A DNA stretch of 64,000 nt from Plectrocnemia conspersa (GCA_009617715.1 VTFK01000306.1:372001-436000), one strand, 5' to 3'; shown: positions 37,865 to 49,100, numbered from the stretch's first letter. Numbers and translations: made by a program. The notes: generated by a model from the sequence alone, not told the origin.

Positions 37865-37921
37865 ATCGAGATGGATTCGGCCCTCATCAGCATTTATCAT
37901 TGACAACTTATCTAATCGACA
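37865..37921 (+). promoter_or_regulatory. 5' UTR part of the first coding exon, with a 10-codon uORF
   Basis: A pyrimidine-rich acceptor (gattttcag) ends at 37864, so this exon is spliced to at least one upstream 5' UTR exon that I could not place. The UTR carries an upstream ORF at 37871-37903, ATG through TGA, 10 codons (MDSALISIYH). It is in the same frame as the main CDS but separated by TGA and TAA. The main ATG at 37922 has an acceptable insect context (gacaATGG). The uORF could lower translation of the main frame; this is inference. Confidence 0.6.
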
Positions 37922-38468
37922 ATGGCATACTCTTACCGCTGCCATACAAACTCTGGACCAATGAAGCTGAATCGAACGTCTTGGGGGCCCGTAACCACCC
38001 CATCGCCTATCGAACATCCTAATAAGATATTTGGAAGGCCGTTGAGCGGCAATTTCGATAGGATAATCAACTCCTTTGATAGGACTAATGCTTTCGAGTG
38101 TGTGAGGAGCGCCTTTGAGCACGCGAGTCAGAACAAAATAGCTTTGGATACCATAATCCAACACGCGACTGAGAAAGTAGAAGAAGAGGTGCCCAAGCCC
38201 AAGATTTGCATCGAGAGCACAGTGATAACACAAGTGGATAGTAGCGTTGAAGAGAAGGAACGGTTTCAAGGGTGCGGAGATGTGGTGGTCAACGGCGGAA
38301 GGTCTGGCAGCAGTTATGAAAGGGCCGACGTGGGTCTGGCCTCCAAGCAGACCCCTTGCACGGACGAAGAGGTCACGGAGTACTACAGAGACAGGCTGTA
38401 CATGTCTCAGGCTAGACAGCTATTCCCGCTGCAGGAAGACTTGGCCGACTGGATCAACAAGACAATTG
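37922..38468 (+). CDS. pigs: GAS2-like gene, coding exon 1
   Basis: This exon encodes residues 1-182 and the first base of codon 183. It begins at the ATG after in-frame stops and ends at the donor ATTG|GTGAGT. It carries the variable N-terminal leader and the first residues of the CH domain ([11 protein letters not shown]). The open frame reads on to 38515 in the intron, but that extension is not coding. Confidence 0.88.
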
Positions 38469-41400
38469 GTGAGTTCCTCATTGTTTTTCCCTCGAAATTG
38501 GAAGATGGTCTTTAATGCGATTCGGATGCGAGCTTTTGATGGAGATGGACTTTTAACGGATCGACTAGTGTTAATTGACTTCAAGTAGACGGTGGGCGAG
38601 AGCGATGACAGTAAGTCCAAAGTAAGTTGATAATATACATGTGATTTAAATGACTTTCAACTTAATATTCTACTGAGTTGGATATTAAGTTGAAAGTTGT
38701 TTGAATCATATGTACATTATCGACTTAGTTTCGGTATACGACATATAGAGTTTCTAATCGCAATTATTAATCTCCCACAAGATCTTCAATCTAGAATCGA
38801 AATTCAATCTCGGGTTATTACAAAAATAAATGGCTCGCAAAAATTATTCCATTTCCATTGTAGATAAAATGGCGAGAATGACGCGACGATCCTATTTGAG
38901 ATAATTCGATATAAAACCTGTAGGTTTTGCCGCGAAGGCGTGATGATATCAAAGAAAAAAATACAAAGCATTATATTGTGGGACGCTTTTTTACCTTTAT
39001 TACACTCGTTAAGTAAAAAAAATCAACTTCTTTCGAATATATATTATTTAATACATACAAATATATAAATAAATGGTAGAAAATTTAAAATAGTCCAAGT
39101 AAATACCAAATTCTTGTGATTCATACTAGAAAAAAAAACTGTTATACCTACCTAATTAGGCTAGTAACTTTTGGCACACTCAATTATGCATGCAAACATG
39201 TGGTAGGTTCTATTTGAATTGTATTATAACACATTACATACACCATTGTTTATGTGTAAATACAGATAGACAACTCATCGCGATCATTGAAATTAAAAAT
39301 GCCCAGAGAGCGAACCTAATAAATTAGCATCGCATTATTAAAATTATGTTTACATTATTTGAAACGATGCTAATTGCGCGCGTTGCGTCAGTGTTGCCAA
39401 TTTAACAATAACGATCATGACATAAGACGCTTAATTAAGCGGTCGACACACTTGTGCAATTGTCCGGTCGAATTTACCGCTTAGTCGCAGCGTATATGGA
39501 CTATAAGAAAAAAATGTTTTTATTTTTTTATAACAACTGAATACCGGTATATAATTATTTCTACTATTTTTTAAAATAGTAATGTTATGATATATGATAT
39601 GAACTTAACCGTTTAAAATATTTTTAGATAAAATAGTGAACCCTCTTATTATTTACATTCCTTGTATATTGATTAATTTGAGTGATACAACTTACTCAAG
39701 TGCTACTTATAGATAGCCGTCAGTCGATTTTATAATTCGGACTTAAAAATTCAATCCGAATCAATTTACGAAACTTTTTGATTTTCTGTCAAGAACAATC
39801 GAGTCGGAGGAGTATCTACAAATTTTAAATGTTCGATACTTGTGTAGAATTACTTGAAAAAATCATGGAAAAGCACCGTATTTTAATAATTATATTTTTT
39901 TGTTAAATCTTTCGCTTGTTACCGAGCGTTCTTCGCTGCGAGCCGACACAATTTTATTGCTTTTGCCGTGATTTTTTTACTTCTGAGAAGTGATAATTGT
40001 TTTTTTGTCCTATTGACCAAAATTCAATTTTAATACACTTTGACCAATACTCTCATATCAGAAGTCCGTAAGCAAACTTACGTTTCGCAACTGTTAAATT
40101 CAGTTTCAGAGACATTTTCGAATAGCATATAATTTCACTAGCGCCTATCAATTAAAACATATTTTCGCTAGTAGAAATATATATCTACTGGTGAAAATGT
40201 ATTTGGACTTCACTAGTGAAAATATAACTTTGCCAAAAAATACACATTCACTGTACCATTTATACGTCCCATGTAAATAAATAATTGTATATATTTATTA
40301 CTACATATGAAAAACTTAAATTCATATAATTTTACTAGCATCTGCCAGATAAATTATATTTTCACTGATAAAAATATATATATATCTATTAATGAAAATG
40401 TATTTTAATATGATTTTACTGAAATGACATATTTAAAAAAAAATCGGGATTGATTTGGGACTGTTTTTTAGATTTCCTTTTAGGGATAACCTAAGAATTT
40501 CTAGTTCAGGGACGTCTTTTAACCTTTTTTTAATATTTAATTAAATGACGTGTATTTTCTTGGGCAAATTCAAGGGGGGGGGGCAAATGCCCCCCTCCCT
40601 TGAATTTGCCCAGAAAATTCGGATGAATGATCCTCATCTTCATCTAGCACCTTTTTTTTTTGATAAAAATTAAAGTGTGACTATAAAAGACTATTCGGGC
40701 CATCCTAACAACCATATTGATTCTGTCGTTAAAAAAAACTGATATTTGCAGAACTTTTTTCATCAAAGTATTGTGAGCGCTGTTGCCAACTGGCAATATA
40801 TAAAGCATCCTAATATTGATTCTGTGAAGTGATATTTTTGCAAGTATTGTGAGCGCTGTCAAACTAGCGGCCCGATCTGCGGCCCAATTTACAATTTAAA
40901 TGTTCATCAAACATTGGGGAGTAAAACTTTGTCAAAATTAATATTTGACGCGACATGTGTGAAAGAAAATAAAAAATTGTGTTCGGAATTACCCATCATA
41001 CATAAAAATACGAAGACATTTTGTTATAATACTAAATATTAAAAATATTTATATTTATAGTTATTATTATTTATATTTTTTTCGTATAAATAAAATAAAT
41101 TTTGAATTGATAATAACTGATTTTTCATTAACCATCCTCTTTGGCCCCCGAAATGTTTGCTAAAGAAAAATGTCACGCGGCTTAAAAGAAGTTGGACAGC
41201 GCTGGTCTAATAAATCATAAGACAATAAGTATTCCTGAAAGTAAAAGAAATGCGTTAACTTATTGCTATAAGAAAATAAAAATTAAAATAATGATATGCA
41301 GATATTAAAATTTAAAAAAATATTAAACAAAAATAAAAATGTAGCTCAGAGATTTAATTTTAAAGCTGCTTATAATTATCTTAAAACTATTTATCTTATA

Positions 41401-44400
41401 AATGCAAAAGCGTAAACATATTTTGCTCGTCAATAATGAGTTGTCGTAGATTTAAATAACTTAATTTTTAAATAGATAAATATTATTTTTAATATTTCCC
41501 CTATGTAATACGTTACTGTTTTGGCCACAAACGTCAATGTCGATTTGAATGAAAATTGCAACTTATTAGAATAACGTAGGCGGAGTATCAGTAAACAATA
41601 TATTTTTATGTGTGGATTATTCGCTGAAATGTCAATAAAATTCGCAGATAGATATCACGCCCACGCGTGTTTATGCTTACCGTTTGTTTTTGTTGTCCAA
41701 GGCTCGTTACCCAATAACCCGGATGCTGCAGTCCCAGGAATCTGAGATGATAACTGTAACGAGTCTTTATACGTGACAAAGATAGCAAGGAGACTTTTTT
41801 ACTACCTTGACGAGTCGAACGGGTATGGACGATGACCACCTCTCATCTGGACATTACTTTTAACCTCAATATCCTGAGAAAAAACTTTTTATTTTACGAT
41901 TCAAGTGATACCATGATTCCAATAAAATAAAAATAAATTACGTAATTTAATATAAATATTGCATCTAGTCGAAAGTGAAATTTGGAATGGATCTTCAATT
42001 TCCGGTAGCGTTTTATAGTAAATTAACGGCATGTCTATTGAATAGCCAAGAATCGACCATATCGAACAGTTTGTGGTAAAAAATGTGGAGTGATGTTTGT
42101 AATTTAATATCGATAATAAAAGCGAAAGTTTGGAATACAATAACTACAATATTAATATTTAAGTTTATTCTATCATATATCAGAGTGCTTTACGGATGGT
42201 TCAAATTTAGGTTGTATTTAAAAAATTAATACATTAGCAAGATATCTGCTCTTTACTTTGTCGTCTCGGTCGATTCGGCGTAGCTTCGTTTAGTGCGAGT
42301 TCGGCTACTCTTGTTTATTCCAGGTCGTAAGCGAAATGCTGAAGAAGTAATTTTGCTTATATGCACTTCATACTTGTGGGAGTCTGATGTTTCTTCCAGT
42401 TCTCGATGATCTAACTAATAACGATGATTCAGGGTGGAATCAGACTCTATGTTATTGTTTAATACATAACGAATTAGACTGTATTACTTAGTAAAGGTAG
42501 ATTAGAACCCGCTTAAAATCGACAACGTTGTTGTTCTATGAAATTTTGAGCCAGGGAAGCTGCGTTTGGTATCTGTTTGGCGGAAATATATAATTTGTGA
42601 ATGACTTTTGGTACTTAGACAAAGCTTTAAACATCGTACACAATTAAATTTTGTTCGGTTGGATGTGCTACACTAAAATTATTTGGGGTTCCGTTATGCA
42701 AACACAAAAAAACGATCGTAAGACAATTATAATGTTTTAATAGCAGAGAGAGAAAGCAATTTTTCTGAAACTCATTGCTAAGGATTTTCGTGTTTTATTT
42801 TTAAACACAAATAAATTTAAGTCATTCCAATTAATTACACATGCATAAAATAATAGCTATTCATTGTAAATCTGCTTTATTATCGTGCCATTTTTATAAT
42901 TACTTCTCTTTTATCGCAATCACAATGCTGCTTATTGGCTTCCATCATTCTCTGACTCGGCGATTCGAAGTCGTCCATCAGAACGGGCATTTAATTAAAA
43001 CTATCGAAACGAGATGAGAAAAGATGAGATTACCCACTACTGCACCTATTAACGCGCGCTTCCGAGGTGTGAAATAGCCCGTCGGTTATGGTCCACGAGG
43101 TTCAATTAACATTTTTAATGGTCGTAGAAAAGTCGAATAGCAAATCCAGTAACTTTCGATCTCAAGGGCTTAACCATGATTTTACTTAACGGTTTTCAGG
43201 CATCGACCACTTGACCGGCGACAACTTTCTGAACGTCCTGGACAATGGAGTGGAGCTGCTACAGCTGGCTGGTATCATCAGGGATAAGGCTAAAGAGGCA
43301 GCTGACAATGGCACATATCACGGAGTGAGTATTTAGTATTATAGTTTTAGTCAAGTCTCGAAACACACAGGTCGATTAACTAAATATTTAGTGACAAGTA
43401 ATTTGGTATTCAGTGGATCAGAGAAGTATTAAATAGGTACCAATTCTTAAATGTTAGTTAGTCACAAATGTGTTTTTATTATGTATTAACAATAGGTTAA
43501 ATAAATTACTACTGTATCACAACAATCTCAAATTTTGTAACAGCATTGTTAATCAAGTCAAAGAGGAAACTCTGAATGAGGAACAACCGAACATATATAA
43601 TATATCTAAAAAAAAGTCCATACGGGAAACTCCCGACGATTCAATAATTACTTTTCGTTATTTTGTTATGTTGGGTTAGTGATAAAATACTGTTAAATTG
43701 ATTCATTCGTGGAAAATCTAGCGTAACAAAACTGTCCATAAATTTAGCACTGTTTATGGTACGTGCATACTTATTTGTATTAGTACTTAACCGTTAAAAA
43801 TCAACGAAGAAATCATAAAAGTAGTTATAAATTAAACGGAAATTATCCATATTTATTGCCCATGGAAAAAAATAATTCAGAAGTATTTACATATTTCTTG
43901 TATAATATAACATACTGCTTAAAACCTATTGAAAATAATGTTGTATTTTATCAAATTAAACATTGTGTTATTATATATGCGATAGATCAACTAAATAATT
44001 ATTTTTACACATATACTTGACCTATATTTATTTGTTCAGATATTTAGTTAAGCTTTCAATAGTTTTAATAAATGATCAGCTGTTTAATTGTCAGTTTTTA
44101 TATTAAATAAACAGTAAATATTTATGTAATGAAAAATTGAAGCTTAACTGATCTTTTATCAAATGCTTACTGACCATTGATTATTATTATCTGAGCATAA
44201 ATAAATTATTACTTATTATTTAATCAACTGCATATAATAATGTATAAAGTACAATTATAAAGTACTTCAGCTAAGTTTAAAACTAGTATTATGCTCACAA
44301 CTAACTTCGTGCATTATATTTAGACATTGATGTTGCATAAGCTAATATTCCTTAAGCAATAATATGTACTAGAATATGTATATGCATAAGCTAAAGTTCT

Positions 44401-47400
44401 TCTCAAGTTTTCAAAGAACATTAAAAAAAATGTTTCACTACTATTTTCTTGAAATTTTCTTGTTTCTCTTAATAAATCAATTGAATTGTAGGGTGTCAGT
44501 GACCTTCAGTGGTCACAAAATAGGTACAAGACTTTTATTTTGTACGTGAAAAAACTTGTTTTACGCATTAAAAGTGCCATAAATACCATTCATTTATAGC
44601 TAAAAGCATTCCTAAATGTAAAAACAACCGTCTTACAAATGCAGTTATTGTCAACCCATTGGAATGCGAAATAACAAATTGCTAGGTTACCAAATCTCTT
44701 TAGCGGTGACGCAAGACAAAAATGTTTCAGATATTAAGAAAAATTACACCCCCATTATTGTTCGTTGCGGTGAAAAGTGGGCAAGCACGTAACCTCCCCC
44801 AAGCAAACCAAGCATATAAAGTCGTCTGAAACGGCACTTCTCCAGCATTTCATTTAGTGTAAGAGCTTCCTCCAGAGCTTTTACACATAAGAGTTCATCC
44901 AAACTCTAAACCAAGTAAAGCTACACCTAAAATCAGCACTGATAAGACTGAGAAACCAGCCCCTTCACTTTTTACATCAACATACAAAGGAACCCAAAGT
45001 TTAACTCGTTCTTTAGAAGCAGATAAGGCTATTATGATGTTTATATAATAATATTTATACAAATTTTAAGTGGACTGACTCAAAATTGTAACACAAAGGT
45101 AAGAATGCGATTAGTTATTTTTAATATAAAAATCTATCTACTTCCTTGCATCTATGCACTCTTGCTCCTGTTAACCGATAAACGCTATTGTGAATCGGCA
45201 CTTGTCGCCGTCGCCGTCAAATTATAACCTAAATGATATAACTTGATTCTACAAAAAAAATAGACTGTTCCTATCATTTGATCTGTCACTATCTACCAAG
45301 AAACCTTTTCACTTTTCTACGCTTTTTCTAAATATTATTACTATTGTATATTAAATAATTTTAGGATATTATTAAAAAATTATAGTGCCAAAACATGTGT
45401 GTAATTTTTATTATTGCAACAGTGTGGCTGTGGGTGATAATACAAAGTATAATAATTTTCATTGCAATCAACAGATGTCTATCATATTAAATAATTTATT
45501 TTAACGTTGACTTTAACTTTAGTAAAATAATTCATATCCACTATTCCTAATACTAAATTCAATATAAAAATAGTAATAATCTAAGCATAAATATTATTAT
45601 AATAAACTACCCGAAATATTGATGTATTCTCCAAAATGGACAGTTTAAAATCTGCCTAATCGAGTATGATGCATTATATAAAATTAAATAGTTGTATTAC
45701 TTTTTACTATCATACAAAACATAAACATAAAAAACACAATATAAAAATAATTATTAAATATATTTAGCCAAGTGTAGAACCAATAATAAAATATATTTTA
45801 TTTCACTTCTGATTAAATTAATTTTTTTAATATTAATTTAATTATTTTGAATATAGAAGGCAACGATTAACTTGTGTTTTCTGTTTCATAACACATGTAC
45901 TTGTATAGTAAAATAAAAATAGCTACAATATATAACAGAAATTTTAAAAATTTGTAATAAACACAAATTCATGACTAAATCTTAGTTATATAATCATATT
46001 AAATATATACCTAATTGATTTTGTCATTACAACATAAATCACATTATTTCATTAATCTTAAATTGAATAAAAGGTGTCAGTTATTAATTTGTATTATTAT
46101 TGTATTTTCAGCCTGTACCGCAAGTGCGTGGAAGATGCTGGCAACGAGCGGCCAGAAGAAGTTTCTTCTCACGTGATAACATGGAAAACTTCATAACGTT
46201 TTGTCGACAGTTGGGCGTACATGAAAATCTACTCTTTGAAAGTGACGATCTAGGTAAATATTATAAATGCATTTTTTAAAAGAATATTTATACAAACATA
46301 AATATTTCATCAAAAATCTCAATATTTCAGTATTGCACGCTCAACCAAGAAACGTCATATTATGCTTGTTAGAATTAGCTAGAATAGCCACCAAGTTTAA
46401 AGTAGAACCACCCGGTCTTGTTCAATTAGAGAAAGAGATAGCCTTAGAAGAAGCTGGCATTATCGAAGAAAAAGAAACGAGACTTGGTGCGGCATTAGGG
46501 TGGCAATTTCAACATGAAGACGGTCCGCAATCGCTTAAGATAGAGAAGTAAATTTAATATAAGATAGTGTATAATGGGTATTTATTATATAAACGTGTAA
46601 TGTTTTTTGTATATTTAATTTTAGCAACGATTTGGAACATTCCGTGTCACCAATTGACGCTGAAGGTATTTGGTTTTCACAAAATAAAACATGTTTTATG
46701 TGTACATATATTAAAGTTTGTTTTAATGATATTTTAGTATCTCTTCCCGTTACATTGTTTACAACGGAAAGTGAAGATAATCATTCGAATCATACGGATG
46801 ACACGTGGTCTCGAGCAACCTCTGAAGATCTTGACGGTGTACCTGTTAAGCCGCTGACCGAGTTGGACAAGAGGGTACAGATTGTTACAAGATTATTGCA
46901 GAGGAATTGTAATTGTTCGGAAGGAAAGTGTTCCAAACTACTTAAAGTGAAGAAAGTTGGCGAGGGTCGTTACAACATCGCTGGAAGGAATGTTTTTATT
47001 AGAGTGAGTATCTTTGAGTTGTTTTTATAGGCTAAAGCGAAATATATATTTCTAAATAATTAAGTAATTTACTTTTGAGAAATTGGTATAGAACTTCTAA
47101 TGTCAATATTCATTGTAAGTACAAAACACTCCCAAGCCCCAAAATCTAAGTCGATAATATCAATTTAACAGATATGTGAATGTATATAAGATAGCGTAAT
47201 CATTTATATTAATCGTAATACAGGTTTAATTTTTTTATTACATTTGCGGTTTAAGTTTTAACAAAAAATCTCTTTGGTAAGAAATTCTGAATAGTCAATA
47301 TGTACACATATCGACAATGCAACACTGTTCAAACTCAAAAGACTTCGATCAATAATTTATCTGTGAGTAATGGTTAATTCCAGTATCTATAGAAGTGGTG

Positions 47401-49100
47401 CACCACTTCCTCTGTTTTACTGTTCAAGTATAATGAATTAATTTAGTTGTGCAATTAAAAAGTATAATTATTCATATCTATATTTATATTTACGCTCTAT
47501 TTAACATTGTTTAGGGACCTGCCCAAAATATTGGCACTCATCCACCCCCTTATTCTAATATAAATGTGTATTATTTTTGAATGCATTTGTTTTAATTTTG
47601 CTCAGTTGCACCTTAGGAACCTGAGAAAAATATAATCACATCACTTGTCTCACAGAACGAGCAATTTCAATAGTTTTCCCTCCTTCCCTACTCAAAAGTG
47701 CGGTGGCTATTTTAAGCTACTGCTCATATTGCATGCCTGATTGGTATTGCCATCTATTGACAGTAACTCTTCAAACTATAATTTGTAGTACATTAAAACT
47801 GTGTTATGAATAGTTTTATTTCATTTTTTGGGTTTTTATTTAAATCATTCTTGTTAATATATCTATTAATTCTTACTTCAGGAATTTTGTCATAAATACC
47901 TTGTTAGTTTGAATTTTTTACTCTTTTGGCAATATCTATTAAGATTTTGAATTTCTTTATGTTAAATATGTGGTTGAAATATATTTTTTTAGTTTTGCCA
48001 ATGTTCTGAAATCTAGACCAAGTAATAGTAAAATATTGTAGAATATATATATATTACTTTTAATCTCTTCTAATGTTTTAGATTACCTTATAAGATATTT
48101 TTGTATGCATAATTTGTTTCATGTATGAATTGTATCGTTACAGTTACTAAAAGGACGTCACATGATGGTCCGAGTCGGGGGCGGTTGGGATACGCTAGAA
48201 CATTTCCTCACCAGACACGACCCTTGCCAAGTACGTGTTATATCCTCACAATCCACATCTGCAATACAAAAAGTTACCACCGTAGATCTAGTCCAACAAA
48301 CACCGACGCTTAACACATCGACGGTCAAAAACGCAATATTACAAAGTATCCAATCACAATGCAACGACACAGTAGACAACTCAGACATTTGCCCAAACGC
48401 TAGCACAATGTCAAACGTAGATTCGATGTCAGACACGTCGTCAGTAAACAGCACCTCATTCTCAAACATGTCTTCAAAGGTCTCCAACGGAAAGGTATCC
48501 AACAGCAGCGGTAAGAGCACGCCGAATTCCGTCAAATCAATGTCTTCTAAATGCTCTGCGAGTGGCCGGACCACTCCACAATCAGCCGGAATGACTTCTC
48601 CGAGGAACTTGAAATCACCATCGCAACCCAAAATGTCTCCGTCGACGCTAAAACTAGATCTAAACTCAACGACGAACAACAGACGAATTAGATCTAACAG
48701 TGTCATAAACAACAGGATGATTTCACCTATCGAAAGCAGTGCTAGATTACTTCCAGCTACGAACGGTAAAACTGTCAGGACTCCTACGACGGAAAATAGG
48801 AAATCTTTCCCGTCTACGACCGGATCAGAAGTTAACGGAATGAGAAGGAGAAGCCTAAACTTGCCATCTTCAACTTCAAAGTTTAATAAATCACCAGCTA
48901 GGGTTCAAAGACATTCAACGCCGATAGCTCCGTCTCAGTCTGGCTTAAAATCGCCGATTACACCTCTAGTTTCACCATCAAGTATCGAGAAGAGCATAAA
49001 AATGGCAATGCCTCAACAGAACGGAACATCTAACAAATCCTTTTTGCACATCAGAGCAAAATATAGAAGTCCTCCACCGAGGGACGTCCCTCCTAGATGA
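37922..49100 (+). CDS. pigs: GAS2-like cytoskeletal linker protein (pickled eggs orthologue), seven coding exons
   Basis: Spliced CDS 37922-38468, 43200-43324, 46112-46253, 46331-46547, 46625-46665, 46738-47003, 48144-49100 (2295 nt, 764 aa); every junction is AG/GT and all phases agree. Family members cross-link actin and microtubules in the cytoplasm; Drosophila pigs is the insect member with this architecture. Residues 1-170 are a poorly conserved leader. A calponin-homology domain runs about 172-295 (ADWINKTIG, then [14 protein letters not shown], then [13 protein letters not shown]). An acidic linker follows. The GAS2 domain is about 398-475, with cysteines in NCNCSEGKC and the family signature [14 protein letters not shown] ending HDPC. 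Residues 476-764 are a Ser/Thr/Pro-rich basic tail with many SP/TP sites; I see no strict SxIP EB1-binding motif. The start ATG follows in-frame stops in the same exon, so upstream exons are non-coding. The symbol rests on domain order, not on an alignment. Confidence 0.9.
38624..38726 (+). ncRNA. Pre-miRNA-like intronic hairpin (candidate)
   Basis: The left arm 38624-38668 and right arm 38682-38726 (45 nt each) pair around a 13-nt loop (TCTACTGAGTTGG). As + strand RNA there are 39 Watson-Crick pairs, five G-U wobbles and one A-C mismatch by my count, with no bulge. The stem is a little longer than a typical animal pre-miRNA but within pri-miRNA range. It lies about 155 bp after the donor of coding exon 1, on the host gene's sense strand. 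It could instead be a small MITE; no second copy was seen in the window. Confidence 0.4.
39900..40612 (-). mobile_element. Foldback element copy C, inside an intron
   Basis: Opposite order to copies A and B: a half palindrome at 39905-40020 (ATTTTATTGCTTTTGCCGTG, ACTTCTGAGAAGTGATAATT), then ACTCTCATATCAGAAGTCCG, then the body with CTACTGGTGAAAATGTATTT, then the G-run/C-run terminus at 40561-40612. Only one palindrome arm is present. Confidence 0.65.
40561..40612. repeat. Perfect-armed 52-bp palindrome at the foldback terminus
   Basis: The arms TGGGCAAATTCAAGGG (40561-40576) and its exact reverse complement (40597-40612) enclose a spacer that is itself a G-run followed by a C-run. Other copies of the family show only one side of this structure. 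Confidence 0.85.
40852..41203. mobile_element. hAT-type MITE, 352 bp
   Basis: The left end AGCGCTGTCAAACTAGCGGCCC and the right end AAAGAAGTTGGACAGCGCT are inverted repeats (14 bp, one difference). The terminal AGCGCTG, GCGGCCC block and GTTGGACAGCGCTG are characteristic of hAT elements carrying GTF2I/ZBED-type transposases. The interior is AT-rich and non-coding. AAGTATTGTGAGCGCTGT is duplicated just upstream at about 40764, so the left boundary is part of a local duplication. The target duplication is not clear. Confidence 0.6.
41210..43190. other. Intron 2 remainder; one weak minus-strand exon candidate
   Basis: AT-rich with a balanced-composition island at 41640-41840. There the minus strand offers ATCTCAG|ATTCCTGGG...CAAACG|GTAAGC, an open 61-nt segment (41741 down to 41681). 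It is not supported by any homology that I recognise. 42880-43190 is unique, non-coding DNA leading to exon 2. Confidence 0.25.
43200..43324 (+). CDS. pigs: GAS2-like gene, coding exon 2 (CH domain)
   Basis: The acceptor is ggttttcag and the donor is CGGA|GTGAGT; 125 nt, entered with one base and left in phase 0. It encodes residues 183-224, from [17 protein letters not shown] to AADNGTYHG, the centre of the calponin-homology domain. Its base composition is clearly more balanced than the flanking AT-rich introns. Confidence 0.9.
44863..45048 (+). other. Orphan coding-like frame, 61 codons, no ATG start
   Basis: Open from the codon after a TAA (44860-44862) to TAA at 45046-45048. The translation includes [20 protein letters not shown] and [20 protein letters not shown], a hydrophilic Ser/Thr/Lys-rich composition unlike random AT-rich translation. 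It lies in the intron between exons 2 and 3 of the GAS2-like gene, on the same strand. It has acceptor-like tcctccag at about 44867-44874 but no obvious donor. It may be a rarely used exon or a pseudogene fragment; function unknown. Confidence 0.25.
45050..46110. other. Intron, nothing seen
   Basis: Very AT-rich intron sequence with no coding frame, repeat or hairpin that I can support. Confidence 0.5.
46112..46253 (+). CDS. pigs: GAS2-like gene, coding exon 3 (CH domain)
   Basis: The acceptor is tgtattttcag and the donor is CTAG|GTAAAT; 142 nt, phase 0 to phase 1. It encodes residues 225-271 ([20 protein letters not shown], then [18 protein letters not shown]), the CH-domain segment containing the helix around [10 protein letters not shown]. 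It has no ATG-initiated long ORF of its own and is found only by homology and splice phase. Confidence 0.9.
46331..46547 (+). CDS. pigs: GAS2-like gene, coding exon 4 (end of CH domain)
   Basis: The acceptor is caatatttcag and the donor is GAGAA|GTAAAT; 217 nt, phase 1 to phase 2. It encodes residues 272-343. It opens with [20 protein letters not shown], the last CH helix, then a Glu-rich linker ([20 protein letters not shown]) likely to be helical. The preceding intron is only 77 nt. Confidence 0.9.
46625..46665 (+). CDS. pigs: GAS2-like gene, coding exon 5 (41-nt microexon)
   Basis: This very short exon has the acceptor aattttag and the donor TGAAG|GTATTT. It encodes [14 protein letters not shown], residues 344-357. 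It is required because exon 4 leaves phase 2 and exon 6 enters with phase 1, which 41 nt exactly reconciles. It lies between introns of 77 and 72 nt in the linker between the CH and GAS2 domains. Confidence 0.8.
46738..47003 (+). CDS. pigs: GAS2-like gene, coding exon 6 (start of GAS2 domain)
   Basis: The acceptor is gatattttag and the donor is TTAGA|GTGAGT; 266 nt, phase 1 to phase 0. It encodes residues 358-446: an acidic Ser/Asp-rich linker, then the first half of the GAS2 domain ([40 protein letters not shown], then VFIR). Confidence 0.92.
47004..48143. other. Intron between exons 6 and 7, nothing seen
   Basis: An 1140-nt intron with donor GTGAGT and acceptor tatcgttacag. It divides the GAS2 domain. 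No nested feature was found. Confidence 0.6.
48144..49100 (+). CDS. pigs: GAS2-like gene, terminal coding exon 7
   Basis: The acceptor is tatcgttacag; 957 nt from phase 0 to TGA at 49098-49100. It encodes residues 447-764. The first 29 residues complete the GAS2 domain ([20 protein letters not shown], then HDPCQ). The rest is a low-complexity Ser/Thr/Pro/Asn-rich basic tail with repeated SP and TP sites, typical of phosphoregulated microtubule-binding regions. A GTACGT donor-like hexamer at 48231 falls exactly at the end of the domain in phase 0. Confidence 0.92.
   Translation, partial: LLKGRHMMVRVGGGWDTLEHFLTRHDPCQVRVISSQSTSAIQKVTTVDLVQQTPTLNTSTVKNAILQSIQSQCNDTVDNSDICPNASTMSNVDSMSDTSSVNSTSFSNMSSKVSNGKVSNSSGKSTPNSVKSMSSKCSASGRTTPQSAGMTSPRNLKSPSQPKMSPSTLKLDLNSTTNNRRIRSNSVINNRMISPIESSARLLPATNGKTVRTPTTENRKSFPSTTGSEVNGMRRRSLNLPSSTSKFNKSPARVQRHSTPIAPSQSGLKSPITPLVSPSSIEKSIKMAMPQQNGTSNKSFLHIRAKYRSPPPRDVPPR

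Noticed and set aside
38247..38588. 113-codon + strand ORF overlapping coding exon 1
   Set aside because: It is in a different frame from the GAS2-like CDS, crosses the splice donor, and shows no family similarity.
48158..48712. 184-codon ORF on the minus strand
   Set aside because: It lies entirely opposite the coding sequence of exon 7 of the GAS2-like gene and has no domain; the antisense openness follows from the Ser/Thr-rich codon use of the real frame.
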